This document shows, one piece after another, positions 62,694-64,000 of a DNA stretch of 64,000 bases. Location: NCBI GenBank assembly GCA_910585045.1, contig CAJUCD010000009.1, forward strand, positions 1-64,000. Direction: 5' to 3'. This stretch comes from an uncultured Bacilli bacterium. Its GTDB lineage: Bacteria > Bacillota_I > Bacilli_A > RF39 > UBA660. A program made the translations under genes and the position numbers. The notes under the pieces are model-generated. The model was not told the DNA's origin and made no database searches. It worked only from the letters and a program-made list of their open reading frames with translations. Every line of letters starts with the position of its first letter. Within the stretch, counting starts at the first letter, position 1.

Positions 62694-64000
62694 TTATCCC
62701 TTAAGTTTAATTAGCTTTTCTTCTTCTAAAGCTAATTTTTCTTTTTCTTGAAGAACCAAATTAGCAGGTGCTCTATTTACAAAATTATCATTACTTAATA
62801 AAGATTTTCTTTTATTTATTGAAACCTCTAATTCACTTATCTCTTTTAATTTAGCTTGTCTATCATCTTCTGTTTCTTCTTTTTCAAAATAAATAGTAAC
62901 ATCAAACTCTTTAAAACTAACTTGATAAGCTTTTAATTTTCTATCATCTTGAACAACATTATTTAACTTTAATATTTTACTTACTAAAGTATAATCATTA
63001 TCATTATTAAACTTAACAATTACACTTTTATCCATATGATTTTCCTGATAAGTTTTGCGATACAACTTAATGAATTCTATCATATTAGCCATTTTTTGTT
63101 CTTCTACAGTAAATATTTCTTTATTATTAAAGATTGGATAACTACTAACCATAATATTATCTTTTACACCTGGCATTTTACTATATATCTCATCTGTTAC
63201 ATAAGGCATAAAAGGATGTAACATTTTTAAAATTCCCATTAATACTTTCTTTAAAATACTCTTAGTCGTCTTACTATCCATATTAAATTTAGCAAACTCT
63301 ATATAATTATCACAAAAATCATCATATATAAAATTATATATTTCTGTACCCGCATTATTAAGTTCAAATTTATCCATAAATTTTGTTACATTTTTTATAG
63401 TTTTATTATACTTACTCAAAATCCATTTATCAGAATCACTTAAATTAGTAAAATCTTCATCTTCTAAGTTATCAATATTCATTAAAACAAAGCGTGAGGC
63501 ATTCCAAAGTTTATTAATAAAATTCCAAGTAGATTTTAAATTTTCTTCATCAAATTTTAAATCCATTCCATTAGATACAGCAGTTGTTAAATAATAACGT
63601 AGAGCATCTGCACCATACTGTTTTATCATATCCATTGGGTCAATTCCATTGCCTAAACTCTTAGACATCTTTCGTCCACTTTTATCTCGAATAAGTCCAT
63701 GAATTAAACAATATTCAAATGGTCTTTTATCTAAAAATTCTAAACCTTGAAAAGTCATTCTATTAACCCAAAAAGGAATTATATCATAACCTGTTACTAA
63801 AACATTATTTGGATAATACATTTTTAAATCATCTGTAACTTCGGGCCAGCCTAACGTTGAAAAAGGCCACAAAGCTGATGAAAACCAAGTATCTAATACA
63901 TCTGCGTCTTGTATCCAACCCTCACCTGTTGGTGCATCTATTCCTACATAAACTTCCTCATTTCTATACCAAGCAGGAATTCTATGTCCCCACCATAACT
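62694..64000 (-). CDS. valS: Valyl-tRNA synthetase, C-terminal part, runs off right edge
   Basis: The open frame continues past 64000, so only the C-terminal part (about 435 residues) is seen. The class I core has WWGHRIPAWY, DTWFSSALWPFSTLGWP (a ValS hallmark) and the KMSKS loop in GRKMSKSLGNGIDP. The anticodon-binding domain (FINKLWNASRFVLM) and a C-terminal coiled-coil follow, which is rather short and ends EEEKLIKLKG. The first Met in this fragment, near 63872, is internal and not the start. Confidence 0.95.
   Translation of the reverse strand, partial: LWWGHRIPAWYRNEEVYVGIDAPTGEGWIQDADVLDTWFSSALWPFSTLGWPEVTDDLKMYYPNNVLVTGYDIIPFWVNRMTFQGLEFLDKRPFEYCLIHGLIRDKSGRKMSKSLGNGIDPMDMIKQYGADALRYYLTTAVSNGMDLKFDEENLKSTWNFINKLWNASRFVLMNIDNLEDEDFTNLSDSDKWILSKYNKTIKNVTKFMDKFELNNAGTEIYNFIYDDFCDNYIEFAKFNMDSKTTKSILKKVLMGILKMLHPFMPYVTDEIYSKMPGVKDNIMVSSYPIFNNKEIFTVEEQKMANMIEFIKLYRKTYQENHMDKSVIVKFNNDNDYTLVSKILKLNNVVQDDRKLKAYQVSFKEFDVTIYFEKEETEDDRQAKLKEISELEVSINKRKSLLSNDNFVNRAPANLVLQEKEKLALEEEKLIKLKG

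Overview
The window is very AT-rich and most genes lie on the minus strand. It carries spoIIGA-sigE, yqfC-yqfD, gpsB next to rnpB, recU-PBP1A, and both replicative polymerases PolC and DnaE. Together these point to an endospore-forming low-GC Firmicute (Bacilli/Erysipelotrichia-like, probably an uncultured gut lineage). UGA is read as stop, for example in the VanZ-like gene, so this is not a Mollicute with code 4. The species cannot be named from the sequence alone.

Layout. 1-0.8 kb: the start of a secreted protein gene running off the left edge, a repeated upstream element and a double-HTH regulator. 0.8-11.8 kb: a core block with yqzL-era-dgkA-ybeY-vanZ-like-yqfD-yqfC, an HD protein, two tandem helical paralogues, pgsA-rodZ, the RNase P RNA and gpsB. 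11.9-16.7 kb: recU-PBP1A converging on sigE-spoIIGA, whose promoter has the long spacer known from B. subtilis spoIIG. 16.6-24.8 kb: a candidate small RNA, then polC and dnaE side by side. PolC has a duplicated OB fold. 24.8-30 kb: a broken surface-protein gene whose C-terminal segment is GC-rich and resembles a diversity-generating-retroelement variable region, a broken CYTH gene, and an O-acetylation cassette (DHHW, MBOAT, DUF4358). 30-39.3 kb: DUF362, asnB, small enzymes, and an AAA+/PH-domain/zinc-ribbon operon. Both asnB and this operon start from promoters whose -35/-10 spacer holds a run of ten G, a classic layout for phase variation. 39.4-45.7 kb: two BclA-like exosporium proteins, an MMPL transporter with about seven internal helical repeats and its TetR-type regulator, then two pseudogenes. 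45.9-51.2 kb: a membrane GDPD, a second candidate small RNA and a three-gene ABC exporter. 51.3-54.5 kb: McrBC and AcpS. 54.4-62.2 kb: a dlt operon with an inserted PLP enzyme, downstream of a two-component system. 62.3-64 kb: tRNA-Arg(CCU), a DUF1653 gene and the 3' part of valS.

How the genes connect. Envelope work dominates: PBP1A, PgsA, RodZ, GpsB, undecaprenol/DAG kinase, two MBOAT-based acylation systems and SanA-, VanZ- and MMPL-like proteins. Sporulation genes span early control (SpoIIGA/SigE), engulfment-stage membrane proteins (YqfC/YqfD) and probable spore-surface collagen-like proteins. AcpS, encoded convergently with dltD, can load the DltC carrier. Several frameshifts lie in accessory genes, three of them in short A runs. 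They are either true pseudogenes or assembly errors.
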